Below, one piece after another: positions 25,601-33,439 of a stretch of DNA of 64,000 nucleotides. Below the pieces are notes generated by a model. That model was not told the DNA's origin. It worked only from the letters and a program-made list of their open reading frames with translations, and did not search any database. Positions within the stretch are counted from its first letter, which is position 1, and every line of letters begins with the position of its first letter. This DNA comes from DATLED01 sp963750255 (lineage in GTDB: Bacteria > Actinomycetota > Acidimicrobiia > Acidimicrobiales > CADCTF01): positions 434,001-498,000 of the forward strand of contig CAVVPZ010000006.1 in assembly GCA_963750255.1 (NCBI GenBank), given 5' to 3'. The position numbers and the translations under genes were made by a program.

Positions 25601-26109
25601 ATCGTCTCGGTTACAAGGCGCTGCGCACGCTGGCCGCCCTCGACCCGGCGGTGGCCAAGGTGCTCGGGTTCTCGCGCTACTCAGTCGACGGCGACGTCGC
25701 CGCCGGAACCGCGTCTATCCACCGCATCGACAGCGGCGGCATCGCCCGCGACCTCCCCTCGCGGACCGACTCGGATCCCACGTTGCGGGGCACCAAGCGC
25801 CGCGCCGCCTTCGAGCGCGAGGTCACGGTCAGTCGCAGTTCGCACGACGGACGCACGACGGTGATCGTCCCCGAAGCCAAGGACAACCAGGTTGTCGGCA
25901 TCACCCTCCTCCAGGTCGACCTAGCGCCGCGTCTGGCGGCCGCACTGGCCCGCGAAGTCCTGACGGGATATCGCAACCGGTACAACGCCATCGTCGACGC
26001 CGTGACCGAGAACCAACCTTCGTTCGACGACGCCACCCTGGCCGATGTACCCCCCGTCGACCTGCTGGTCGAGCCTGTACACGTGTTGGCCGATCATTGG
26101 GCCCGTTGA
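22685..26109 (+). CDS. glmS: Giant GlmS-like glutamine-hydrolysing SIS protein, about 1140 residues (two frameshifts)
   Basis: By position this is the glutamine-fructose-6-phosphate aminotransferase. The N terminus MCGIIGVLR has the nucleophile Cys2, but about 150 residues of helical sequence intervene before the next glutaminase motif LEVRGRDSAG. Then come GHTRWASVG and NGDVDNYADL, SIS domain 1 (ISQSGTSTDTN, about 580) and SIS domain 2 (VGNGPNRVAAAEL, about 705), followed by some 300 extra residues unlike classical GlmS. The isomerase segment that is normally SYIHAEAY-AGELKHGP reads CYKSIALDITEDKKHVDLSS. Extra bases at about 24650 (C) and 25458 (T) split the gene into frames 22685-24661, to 25460 and to 26109; correcting both gives one open frame. 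Confidence 0.82.
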
Positions 26110-26110
26110 C

Positions 26111-26482
26111 GTGGGCGTCCTCTGGATCGGAACCGACGTCGTCGACCTCGACCGGTTTCGTCTCGCCCTCCGCCGCACGCCGGGCATGGTAGAGCGCGTC
26201 TTCACCGAGGGCGAACGGGCCTATTCGCTGCGGAAGAAGGATCCGACCGAGCGGTTGGCGGCCCGTTTCGCGGTGAAGGAGGCGACGATGAAGGCGCTCG
26301 GCGTCGGACTCGGCGCTTTCCGGTTCCACGACGTCGAAGTGGTCAAGAAGCGGACGGGCGAGCCGACGTTGGCACTCTCCGGTCGCGCCCTCGACCTCGC
26401 CGCGGCGCGCGGGGTCACCGATTGGAAGGTGTCGATCACCCACTCTGATCTCATCGCCATGGCTGTCGTCATCGCCCAGTGA
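26111..26482 (+). CDS. acpS: Holo-[acyl-carrier-protein] synthase
   Basis: 123-residue AcpS that moves 4'-phosphopantetheine from CoA to acyl carrier protein. The magnesium-binding GTDVVDLDRF (residues 7-16) and RFAVKEATMKALGVG (about 57-71) are the two family signatures. GTG at 26111 lies one base after the glmS stop. Trimeric, cytosolic enzyme by family. Confidence 0.95.
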   Translation: MGVLWIGTDVVDLDRFRLALRRTPGMVERVFTEGERAYSLRKKDPTERLAARFAVKEATMKALGVGLGAFRFHDVEVVKKRTGEPTLALSGRALDLAAARGVTDWKVSITHSDLIAMAVVIAQ

Positions 26483-26492
26483 GCGTCGAGGG

Positions 26493-27818
26493 GTGAGGCC
26501 GGTCCTCACCGCGACCGAGATGCGGGCCATCGACGCCGCCAGCCCGGTCCACGAGGGCGTGCTCATCGAGCGAGCGGGGTGGGCGGTGGCTCGGGCGGCC
26601 GTCGAGTCGCTCGGGGGTTCGTACGGGCGCCGGGTCGTCGTGGTGTGCGGCAAGGGCAACAACGGCGCTGATGGCCGCGTGGCCGCCCGGCACCTCCGGG
26701 CGCAGGGCGTGCGGGTGCTCGAGATCACCGCCGTCGCCGCCGAGGGCGCCCGCCTCCCCACCTGCGATTTGGTCGTCGATGCGGCCTACGGCACTGGGTT
26801 CCGGGGCGAGTTCCGCGCTCCCGACTCGGGCGACGCTTCCGTGCTCGCCGTCGATGTGCCCACGGGATCGTGGCGGGCCGACCGCACCGTGACCTTTGCT
26901 GCGCTCAAACCGCAAATCGTCTTCCAGCCCGAACGCATGGGAGCGGTCGATGTGGTCGACATCGGCCTCGACGTGTCTACGGCGCGGATCTGGTTGGTCG
27001 ATGCTCACGACGCCGCCGAGATGGTGCCGGCGCGGGCCCGCGATGCGCACAAGTACGCGTCCGGCGTCGCCATCGTTGCCGGGTCGCCGGGCATGTCCGG
27101 CGCGCCGCGACTCACCTCAGAAGCGGCGATGCGAGCGGGCGCCGGCTACTGCCGCCTCGCCGTTCCGGGAGGTCTCGGCGCAGCACCGTTCGATCCGGTC
27201 GTGCTGCACGCCCTGCCCGACACCGGCTGGGCGGGAGCCGCGCTCGAGGCCTGCGAACGCATGTCGGTGCTGGCCATCGGGCCTGGCCTCGGACACGGTG
27301 ACGACACGCAGGCCCAAGTGCGGACCACCGTCGCAGAGGCTGAGGTCCCGGTGGTTGTCGATGCCGACGGACTGTTCGCGCTGGGCGGTGTCGACGACGC
27401 CGTCGCCGTGGTCGAATCGCGCCGACATCCGACGATCCTCACCCCCCACGATGGCGAGTTCGCCCGCCTTGCCGGCCAAGCGCCACCGCAAGGCGAAGCA
27501 CGCATCGACGTCGTCCGCAGCCTGGCCGAGCGACTCGGTTGCATCGTGTTGTTGAAGGGGCCCGTCACCGTCATCGCCGACCCGGCCGGGTCGGTTCGGT
27601 TGTCGGCCGAAGGTTCCCCGAGCCTGGCGACGGCGGGTACCGGCGATGTCCTCACCGGCGTCATCGCCGCCTTCGTGGCTCGCGGGCTCGCGCCGTTGGA
27701 GGCGGCGGGGGCGGCGGCGGCGGCCCACGGGGCCGCCGCCCACCTGGGACCGAAGGCGGGCTTGGTGGCCTCCGACCTGTCGGGGCTCGTGGCCAGGTTG
27801 CTCTCGGGGGCACGGTGA
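26493..27818 (+). CDS. nnr: Bifunctional NAD(P)H-hydrate epimerase / ADP-dependent NAD(P)H-hydrate dehydratase
   Basis: 441-residue metabolite-repair enzyme that restores hydrated NADH and NADPH. The N-terminal YjeF_N epimerase domain has VVVCGKGNNGADGRVAARHL (about residues 50-69). The C-terminal ribokinase-like domain has the nucleotide motifs LTPHDGEFARL (about 316) and GSPSLATAGTGDVLTGVIAAF (about 374). The epimerase domain is slightly short, about 190 residues. GTG start ten bases after acpS; the stop overlaps the alr GTG. The same order is found in mycobacteria. Confidence 0.94.
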   Translation: MRPVLTATEMRAIDAASPVHEGVLIERAGWAVARAAVESLGGSYGRRVVVVCGKGNNGADGRVAARHLRAQGVRVLEITAVAAEGARLPTCDLVVDAAYGTGFRGEFRAPDSGDASVLAVDVPTGSWRADRTVTFAALKPQIVFQPERMGAVDVVDIGLDVSTARIWLVDAHDAAEMVPARARDAHKYASGVAIVAGSPGMSGAPRLTSEAAMRAGAGYCRLAVPGGLGAAPFDPVVLHALPDTGWAGAALEACERMSVLAIGPGLGHGDDTQAQVRTTVAEAEVPVVVDADGLFALGGVDDAVAVVESRRHPTILTPHDGEFARLAGQAPPQGEARIDVVRSLAERLGCIVLLKGPVTVIADPAGSVRLSAEGSPSLATAGTGDVLTGVIAAFVARGLAPLEAAGAAAAAHGAAAHLGPKAGLVASDLSGLVARLLSGAR

Positions 27819-28948
27819 CCCGCCGTCTCCGACCGGCCTGGGCCGAGGTCGACCTCGGCGCCATCGGGCACAACGTCGCCACGATCACTTCGATCGTCGG
27901 CGGCGCCGACGTCTGCGCAGTGGTGAAGGCCGACGGCTACGGCCACGGCGCCATCGAGGTCTCGCGTGCCGCGCTCTCGGCCGGCGCGAGCTGGCTGGCC
28001 GTGGCTCTCGTCGAGGAAGGTCTCCTCCTGCGTGACGCGGGCATCGAGGCGCCGATTCTTCTGCTGTCCGAGCCGCCGTCCGACGCCGTGGACGAGGTCG
28101 TGCATCGGCATTTGACGCCCACCGTCTACACGCAGGGCGGCATCGCCTCCCTCGCCACGGCGGCGGCTGGGGCGGGGGCCACCTGCGGCGTCCACTTGAA
28201 GGTCGACACCGGCATGCACCGGGTCGGTGCGCCGCCGGCCGACGCCGTGACGCTCGCTCGTCTCGTCGTCGCGTCGGCCGGCCTTCGCCTCGACGCGGTC
28301 TGGACCCACCTCGCCGTGGCCGACGAGACCGAGCCGGCCGCCGTGGCCTACACAGCATCGCAGGAGGAGCGCTTCGCGCTTGCCTGCGCGGCGATCGAGG
28401 GGGCCGGAATCGCCGTCCCGCTGCGCCACTCGGCCAACTCTGCCGGTGCCCTGTATTGCGGGCGTTTCCACGGCCTCGTCCGTCCCGGCCTCGCCGTGTA
28501 CGGGTACAACCCCGATCCGACCCGGCGGGTGGCCGACCTGCGCCCCGCCCTCTCGCTCAAGGCGCAGGTTTCTCACACCAAGGTGCTCGACGCCGGCGAA
28601 CGGCTCTCGTACGGGCTGCGCTATCGACTCGGCGAACGCAGCCTTGTCGCCACGGTTCCGCTGGGTTACGCCGACGGGGTTCCGCGCCGCCTGTCGGGCG
28701 CTGGTGCCGATGTTCTGATCGGTGGGCGCCGTCATCCCATCTCCGGCACCGTGACGATGGACCAGATCCTGGTCGACTGTGGCCCGGCCTCAACGGCTGC
28801 CGTCGCCGTTGGTGACGAAGTGGTGTTGCTCGGTTCGCAGGGCAACGAGCGGATCACAGCCGATGACTGGGCCATCGCGCTCGGAACCATCAGCTACGAG
28901 ATCCTCTGTGGCATCGGCGCCCGGGTGCCGCGGGTGCACGTCACATGA
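27815..28948 (+). CDS. alr: Alanine racemase
   Basis: 377-residue PLP enzyme that makes D-alanine for peptidoglycan. The PLP lysine lies in AVVKADGYGHGA (about residue 37) and the second catalytic base Tyr in LGYADGVPR (about 285). KVDTGMHRVG and RPGLAVYGYNP are further signatures. GTG start within the nnr stop; the stop overlaps the next ATG, so the three genes are translationally coupled. Confidence 0.96.
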   Translation: MTRRLRPAWAEVDLGAIGHNVATITSIVGGADVCAVVKADGYGHGAIEVSRAALSAGASWLAVALVEEGLLLRDAGIEAPILLLSEPPSDAVDEVVHRHLTPTVYTQGGIASLATAAAGAGATCGVHLKVDTGMHRVGAPPADAVTLARLVVASAGLRLDAVWTHLAVADETEPAAVAYTASQEERFALACAAIEGAGIAVPLRHSANSAGALYCGRFHGLVRPGLAVYGYNPDPTRRVADLRPALSLKAQVSHTKVLDAGERLSYGLRYRLGERSLVATVPLGYADGVPRRLSGAGADVLIGGRRHPISGTVTMDQILVDCGPASTAAVAVGDEVVLLGSQGNERITADDWAIALGTISYEILCGIGARVPRVHVT

Positions 28949-29808
28949 TCACCGACATCCCCGGCGTCCTCGTCGGCCACTGGACCGACGACGTAGCCCG
29001 CACCGGGTGCACGGTCGTCCTCCTGCCCGAGGGATCGGTCGCCTCGGGCGAGGTCCGAGGCGGGGCACCCGGCACGCGCGAGTTCGAGTTGCTGCGTCCC
29101 GAGCGCCTCGTGGATCACGTCGACGCCGTCGTGCTCACCGGTGGGTCGGCGTACGGGCTCGCCGCCTGCGACGGCGTCATGCGGTGGTGCGAGGAGCAGG
29201 GCCGCGGCTTTCGGCTGCGCGTCGGTGTGGTTCCGATCGTTGTCGGCGCCGTGCTGATGGACCTCGGTGTCGGTGACGCCTCGGTCCGCCCCGGGGCCGA
29301 GCAGGGCTACTCGGCGTGCGTCGGGGCCACCACCGGGCCGTACCGCGTCGGTGCGGTCGGTGCCGGGACCGGCGCCACGGTGGGCAAGTGGCGGGGTAGC
29401 GCCGAGCATCGCCCGGGTGGCTTGGGAACGGCGACCGAGCGCGATGGCGATCTCGTGGTGAGCGCCCTGGTCGCGGTCAACGCATGGGGCGAGCCGACGG
29501 GCGATCGGACGACACCACCGCCGCTTCCAAGCCCTTCGACGGCGGCTGCGGTGTCGGGCGAGAACACGACGATCGGCATCATCGTGACCAACGCCCGACT
29601 CGACAAGACGCGTTGCCTGCTCGTCGCGCAGGGGGGCCACGACGGCCTCGCACGTGCGCTCGAACCCGCGCACGCGACCGTCGACGGCGATGCGGTGGTG
29701 GCCGTGGCCACCGGTGAGGTCGATGCCCAGATCGATCGTGTCCGCGTGCTCGCGGCCCGAGCCTTCGAGGCTGCGATCCGGCTGGGCGCCCAACCCCCGC
29801 CCGGATGA
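28945..29808 (+). CDS. P1 family (S58, DmpA/BapA-like) peptidase
   Basis: 287-residue member of the DmpA family of self-cleaving Ntn-type aminopeptidases. Family features are PGVLVGHWTD at the start, GEVRGGAPGTRE, VVLTGGSAYGLAA (about 67), GAGTGATVGKW and ENTTIGIIVTNARL near 207, where family members cleave themselves and expose the nucleophile. The natural substrate is unknown; homologues hydrolyse N-terminal beta-amino acids or D-amino acid amides. It is coupled to alr (ATGA overlap), which hints at D-Ala or peptide metabolism (inference). Confidence 0.88.
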   Translation: MITDIPGVLVGHWTDDVARTGCTVVLLPEGSVASGEVRGGAPGTREFELLRPERLVDHVDAVVLTGGSAYGLAACDGVMRWCEEQGRGFRLRVGVVPIVVGAVLMDLGVGDASVRPGAEQGYSACVGATTGPYRVGAVGAGTGATVGKWRGSAEHRPGGLGTATERDGDLVVSALVAVNAWGEPTGDRTTPPPLPSPSTAAAVSGENTTIGIIVTNARLDKTRCLLVAQGGHDGLARALEPAHATVDGDAVVAVATGEVDAQIDRVRVLAARAFEAAIRLGAQPPPG

Positions 29809-29815
29809 GCGGGGG
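29794..29815. terminator. Bidirectional hairpin between the P1 peptidase gene and the PaaX-type gene
   Basis: CCCCCGC, loop CCGGATGA, GCGGGGG: a perfect 7-bp GC stem that contains the stop codon of the rightward gene in its loop and lies five bases from the end of the leftward gene. There is no T tract. Confidence 0.5.
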
Positions 29816-29819
29816 ATGG

Positions 29820-30599
29820 TCACTGCTCCGATCGATACCACTCTCGCCAGGCGCGAACGAAGGCGGCGTCGAACACCTCGTAGGACTGACGGAGCGATGT
29901 TCCGGGCCAGCCCTCGGGCAGGAGTTCTCTCGGCAGGAGGGGATCGCCCTGGAGGTGACGGAGCACGTCGGCCGACAACACGAAGGTCGGGGCCAAGACC
30001 TCGACGCCTTCGTCGTCGAGGCGCGCGGTCCACGTCGTCATTTCCGCTTCGAGCGAGCGGGCCCGGTCGGCCCAACCCGGCAGGTTCCACAGCGACGCCG
30101 CTGTCGCCGCTGGGTCGGCGAACTCGCCCTTGATCCAGTCGCAACCGGGCGCGTCGGGACGGGGCCCGGGAAGGTTGTCCGGCCGGGTCCACACCCCCTC
30201 GCGGAGCTCGGCGTATCGACCGCCGACCAGGGAGGAACGGAGCCACGCCCGCTCTTCGGGAGACCGGCGCTCGGCCACGACCACCGCCAACCGCCAACGG
30301 AGATCCCAGCCCCACCGAGGTGGATGGCGGCTGACCTCTTGGCGAGCCTGCCGGTCGAGCAGGCGCCCCGACAATCGGTAGGCGGCCTCGTCGCCCGCGA
30401 CGGGTTCGAGCTCGCCAGCCGACACCATTCGGGAGAGGGCGGTGCGGGTGGTTCCTTCGGCGATGCCGAACAGGGCTCCAGATCGCACGAGCACCCTGGC
30501 CGTCAGTACCGGCGGACGCAGCCCGAGCAGGGTGCTGGCGATGACCGATCGGGCCGACAGCGGCGGGTTCTTGCCCGACGGCATATTACGTTCAGGCAT
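29820..30599 (-). CDS. PaaX family transcriptional regulator
   Basis: 259 residues. The N terminus has a winged helix-turn-helix (VIASTLLGLRPPVLTARVLV; GIAEGTTRTALSRMVSAGEL, about residues 18-62), followed by the PaaX central and C-terminal regions (WDLRWRLAVV; DPLLPRELLPEGWPGTSLRQ). PaaX represses phenylacetate catabolism in E. coli and senses phenylacetyl-CoA, but actinobacterial relatives regulate varied acyl-CoA pathways. No paa genes are here; the divergent desaturase is the likely target (inference). The ATG at 30599 is favoured by a TATGGT box eight bases upstream on this strand. Confidence 0.88.
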   Translation of the reverse strand: MPERNMPSGKNPPLSARSVIASTLLGLRPPVLTARVLVRSGALFGIAEGTTRTALSRMVSAGELEPVAGDEAAYRLSGRLLDRQARQEVSRHPPRWGWDLRWRLAVVVAERRSPEERAWLRSSLVGGRYAELREGVWTRPDNLPGPRPDAPGCDWIKGEFADPAATAASLWNLPGWADRARSLEAEMTTWTARLDDEGVEVLAPTFVLSADVLRHLQGDPLLPRELLPEGWPGTSLRQSYEVFDAAFVRAWREWYRSEQ

Positions 30600-30607
30600 C
30601 ACGTGTG

Positions 30608-30622
30608 ACCATAGTGTAATGT
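30608..30622. promoter_or_regulatory. Bidirectional promoter with shared TA between the PaaX-type gene and the desaturase gene
   Basis: ACCATAGTGT (30608-30617) reads TATGGT on the minus strand and TAGTGT on the plus strand, both sharing the TA at 30612-30613. An overlapping TAATGT (30617-30622) stands six bases before the desaturase GTG at 30629. TATGGT stands eight bases before the regulator ATG at 30599. The whole gap is 29 bases. Confidence 0.5.
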
Positions 30623-30628
30623 TCGGAC

Positions 30629-31627
30629 GTGGCCACGACCATGCTTCCGCCCGCCGAGTTGCTCCCCGACGTCTTGCCCACCGAGAGGCTGTCGGCCACC
30701 GGGCGGCCGGTCGCCGACGTACGTGAGGGCCTGCGGCGGATCCCCGACGCCCGCAATGCCGTGACGGTGGTGGGTGCCGGTCTCCAGTCGATCGGCGTCG
30801 TGGTCGTGGCCTGTCGCATTGGACACCCGCTGGCCTACCTCGCCGCATTCCTCCTGATGGGACGAGCCCACTGCCTGCTCAGCATCCTGGGTCACGAGGC
30901 GGCCCACCGCCTCTTGTTCCGTGACAAGCGGGCCAATGACGGCGCCGGACGTTGGCTACTGGCCTATCCCAGCTTCACCCCGTTCGATCTCTACCGACGC
31001 GCCCACATGGCGCACCACAAAGACGAGATGGGGCCCAACGAGCCCGACAAGGGCTTCTACGCCGGCTATCCGATCCGGGTCGACTCGTTCCGGCGCAAGC
31101 TGCGACGCGACGCGCTCTTCGTGTCGGGTTGGAAGAACCTCCGCCCACTCGTCCAGGGCCTCTCCAAACCCGGGAGTCGCCCGCTCGCCCTCCGCATACT
31201 GGGCACGCAGGTCGTCATCGCCGTGCTTCTCACTGCCGCCACCGGCCGGTGGTGGGTGTACCCCGTCTTGTGGTTGGCGCCGTGGATGACCGTGTGGAAG
31301 GTGCTGAATCGGCTGCGCGCCATCGCGGAACACGGCGGCATGGCTCGCTCGGCCGATCGGCGGCTGACGACGCACGTCGTTCGCCAGACCCCCTGGGCCC
31401 GGTTCTGGATGGTGCCGTACAACACGGGATGGCATCTCGCCCATCACGTCGACTCAGGGATCCCCTTCCGCCGACTCCCAGACCTCCATCGCGAGTTGGT
31501 GGCCGCCGGATGGGTTCCCGACGGGCTCGAGTATCCGAGCTATCGGGCGTTGTGGCGGGCGCTGTCGGCCGGCGGCACCGTGCACGTCGCCGACGAGGAG
31601 ACGGGCCGAGAACTGCTGTCTGACTGA
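30629..31627 (+). CDS. Membrane fatty acid desaturase family protein
   Basis: 332-residue integral membrane di-iron enzyme. The three histidine boxes are HEAAH (about 89-93), HMAHH (about 126-130) and HLAHH (about 269-273), with hydrophobic segments between 46-85 and 190-220. The family includes fatty acid desaturases and carotenoid or alkane hydroxylases; the substrate cannot be read from sequence. GTG start without Shine-Dalgarno sequence, divergent from the PaaX-type regulator. Confidence 0.9.
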   Translation: MATTMLPPAELLPDVLPTERLSATGRPVADVREGLRRIPDARNAVTVVGAGLQSIGVVVVACRIGHPLAYLAAFLLMGRAHCLLSILGHEAAHRLLFRDKRANDGAGRWLLAYPSFTPFDLYRRAHMAHHKDEMGPNEPDKGFYAGYPIRVDSFRRKLRRDALFVSGWKNLRPLVQGLSKPGSRPLALRILGTQVVIAVLLTAATGRWWVYPVLWLAPWMTVWKVLNRLRAIAEHGGMARSADRRLTTHVVRQTPWARFWMVPYNTGWHLAHHVDSGIPFRRLPDLHRELVAAGWVPDGLEYPSYRALWRALSAGGTVHVADEETGRELLSD

Positions 31628-31652
31628 GGAAAGTGCTGCCCAGGGCCGGCAC

Positions 31653-31658
31653 TAGCGT
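31653..31658 (+). promoter_or_regulatory. Likely -10 box of a leaderless uracil-DNA glycosylase transcript
   Basis: TAGCGT, then seven bases, then GTG at 31666. No Shine-Dalgarno sequence is present. Confidence 0.5.
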
Positions 31659-31665
31659 TGGCCGA

Positions 31666-32229
31666 GTGGAGGTCGCTGCACTCGAAGCCCTGGCCCGAGA
31701 GGCCTCGACGTGCGTTCGGTGCCCGCTGTCCGCGACGCGCCACAACGTCGTGTTCGGGGCCGGTGATCCCGCAAGCGGTTTGGTCTTCGTGGGCGAAGCG
31801 CCAGGGCGGGAAGAGGACCTCAGCGGTGTCCCGTTCGTCGGGCGGTCGGGACAACTCCTCGATCGGGTCGTGGGCGAGGAGGTCGGCCTCGGGCGCGAAA
31901 GCTTCTACATCGCCAACGTCGTCAAGGATCGGCCGCCGGGAAACCGTGACCCGCTTCCCCTCGAGATCGAGGCGTGCCGACCGTGGCTCGAAGCCCAACT
32001 CGACCTGATCGACCCCCGGGTCGTCGTCACCCTCGGGAATTTCGCCACCCGCACGTTGCTCGGGACCAGGGAAGGCATCACCAAACTCCGGGGCCGGTCC
32101 TATCCGTACCGCAACGGCGTCCTCATCCCCACCTTCCACCCGGCAGCCGTCCTTCGCGGGGGCAGCGATGCCATGGCCAAGATGCGGTCCGACCTGAGTC
32201 GGGTCAAGGAAGTGCTGGCGGTTTCGTGA
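31666..32229 (+). CDS. udg: Uracil-DNA glycosylase, family 4-like
   Basis: 187-residue DNA repair enzyme that excises uracil. The active-site motif GEAPGREED (about 43-51), PFVGRSGQLLD and the HPAAVLR motif (about 162) fit family 4. Iron-sulfur ligands visible are CVRC (about 15-18) and EACRPW (about 105). The third usual Cys, in VVKCRPPGNR, is Asp here (VVKDRPPGNR, about residue 88). Whether the 4Fe-4S cluster survives is open. The start at GTG 31666 is chosen by the -10 box; 31633 would add 11 residues. Confidence 0.9.
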   Translation: MEVAALEALAREASTCVRCPLSATRHNVVFGAGDPASGLVFVGEAPGREEDLSGVPFVGRSGQLLDRVVGEEVGLGRESFYIANVVKDRPPGNRDPLPLEIEACRPWLEAQLDLIDPRVVVTLGNFATRTLLGTREGITKLRGRSYPYRNGVLIPTFHPAAVLRGGSDAMAKMRSDLSRVKEVLAVS

Positions 32230-32738
32230 GGAACGACATGACGATGAAGGCCGCGACCCCATCGGCCGCAGCAACCCAAGAACTCGCTGGCGCGGTGGCC
32301 GCTGTCGCCCGTGGCGGCGACATCTTGTTGCTGGCCGGTGAACTCGGGGCGGGCAAGACCTGCTTCGCCCAGGGCTTCGGCCGGGCCCTCGGTGTGACCG
32401 AGGCCATCACCAGCCCCACGTTCACGTTGTTGCGGAGTTACGACGGCGGTCGGCTCCGCCTGCTCCACGCCGACGTCTACCGCCTCGATCGCCTCCAGGA
32501 AATCGTCGATCTCGGTATCGGGGAGCTCGTCGACGGTGACGCCGTCGCACTCATCGAGTGGGGTGACGTCGCCGAGCCAGTGCTCCCGGCTGACTTCCTC
32601 GAGATCCGTCTCGCCTACGACGACGACACCGACGAGGCTCGCTCGCTCGCCTTCCGGCCTGTCGGCGAAGGCTGGTCGACTCGAAGGGCGGCGCTGGCTC
32701 GCGCCCTCGAGCCGTGGGCGGTCGGGGACAACTCATGA
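32226..32738 (+). CDS. tsaE: tRNA t6A biosynthesis ATPase TsaE
   Basis: 170 residues from the GTG overlapping the previous stop (ATG at 32238 is an alternative). It is the ATPase partner of TsaB-TsaD in making N6-threonylcarbamoyl-adenosine at position 37 of ANN-decoding tRNAs. Walker A is GELGAGKTCF (about 37-46), followed by ITSPTFTLLRSY and HADVYRL. ALIEWGD near residue 115 is the Walker B-like motif. Confidence 0.95.
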   Translation: MRNDMTMKAATPSAAATQELAGAVAAVARGGDILLLAGELGAGKTCFAQGFGRALGVTEAITSPTFTLLRSYDGGRLRLLHADVYRLDRLQEIVDLGIGELVDGDAVALIEWGDVAEPVLPADFLEIRLAYDDDTDEARSLAFRPVGEGWSTRRAALARALEPWAVGDNS

Positions 32739-33433
32739 TCGTTCTCGGCATCGACACCGCCACGGCGCAGGTGGGCTGCGCCCTCGGCGGGGTCGAAGGC
32801 GTGTTCGCCTCGTTCCATGCATCCCGGGGCCGTCGCCATGCCGAAACGCTCGTGCCCGCCGTGCAGTGGGTCTGTCGGACAGCCGAGGTCGATCTCGGCG
32901 AGGTCAGCGTGATCGCTGTCGATGTCGGCCCCGGGTTGTTCACCGGTCTTCGGGTGGGCCTGGCGACGGCCAAGGCCATGGCGTCTGCGCTTCGGATCCC
33001 GATGATCGGGTTGTCGAGCCTCGACCTGTTGGCCCATCAGGTCCGGCACAGCCCGCGGCTGATCGTGCCGGTCATCGACGCCCGCCGAGGCGAGGTCTTC
33101 AGCGCCACCTACCGCCACGTCCAGGGGGGCATCCAGCGACTGTCGCCGCCCCGAGTCGGATCGCCCGCCGACCTCGCCAACGAGTTGCGGGCCGGACGCG
33201 ACGAGGTGTTGCTCGTCGGCGACGGTGCGCTCCGATACGCCGCCGCCCTCACCGAGGAGAGCGATCACGTCGTCCTCGACGCTGTCGGCAACCAGTGGCC
33301 GTCGGCTTCCGACCTCGTCGAGCTGGCCCACCCTCGAGCCGTTCGCGAAGAGTTCGTCCAACCTTCGGAGATTGAGCCCATCTACCTTCGCAAGTCCGAC
33401 GCCGAGATCAACTGGGACGCCCGGCGGGCGTGA
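32735..33433 (+). CDS. tsaB: tRNA t6A biosynthesis protein TsaB
   Basis: 232-residue ASKHA-fold protein that dimerizes with TsaD. It starts MIVLGIDTATAQVGCALGG and has DVGPGLFTGLRVGLATAKAMA (about 68-88), both family signatures. It lacks a catalytic metal site, as usual, and acts as scaffold. The ATG overlaps the tsaE stop. Confidence 0.95.
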   Translation: MIVLGIDTATAQVGCALGGVEGVFASFHASRGRRHAETLVPAVQWVCRTAEVDLGEVSVIAVDVGPGLFTGLRVGLATAKAMASALRIPMIGLSSLDLLAHQVRHSPRLIVPVIDARRGEVFSATYRHVQGGIQRLSPPRVGSPADLANELRAGRDEVLLVGDGALRYAAALTEESDHVVLDAVGNQWPSASDLVELAHPRAVREEFVQPSEIEPIYLRKSDAEINWDARRA

Positions 33434-33439
33434 GCTGAC

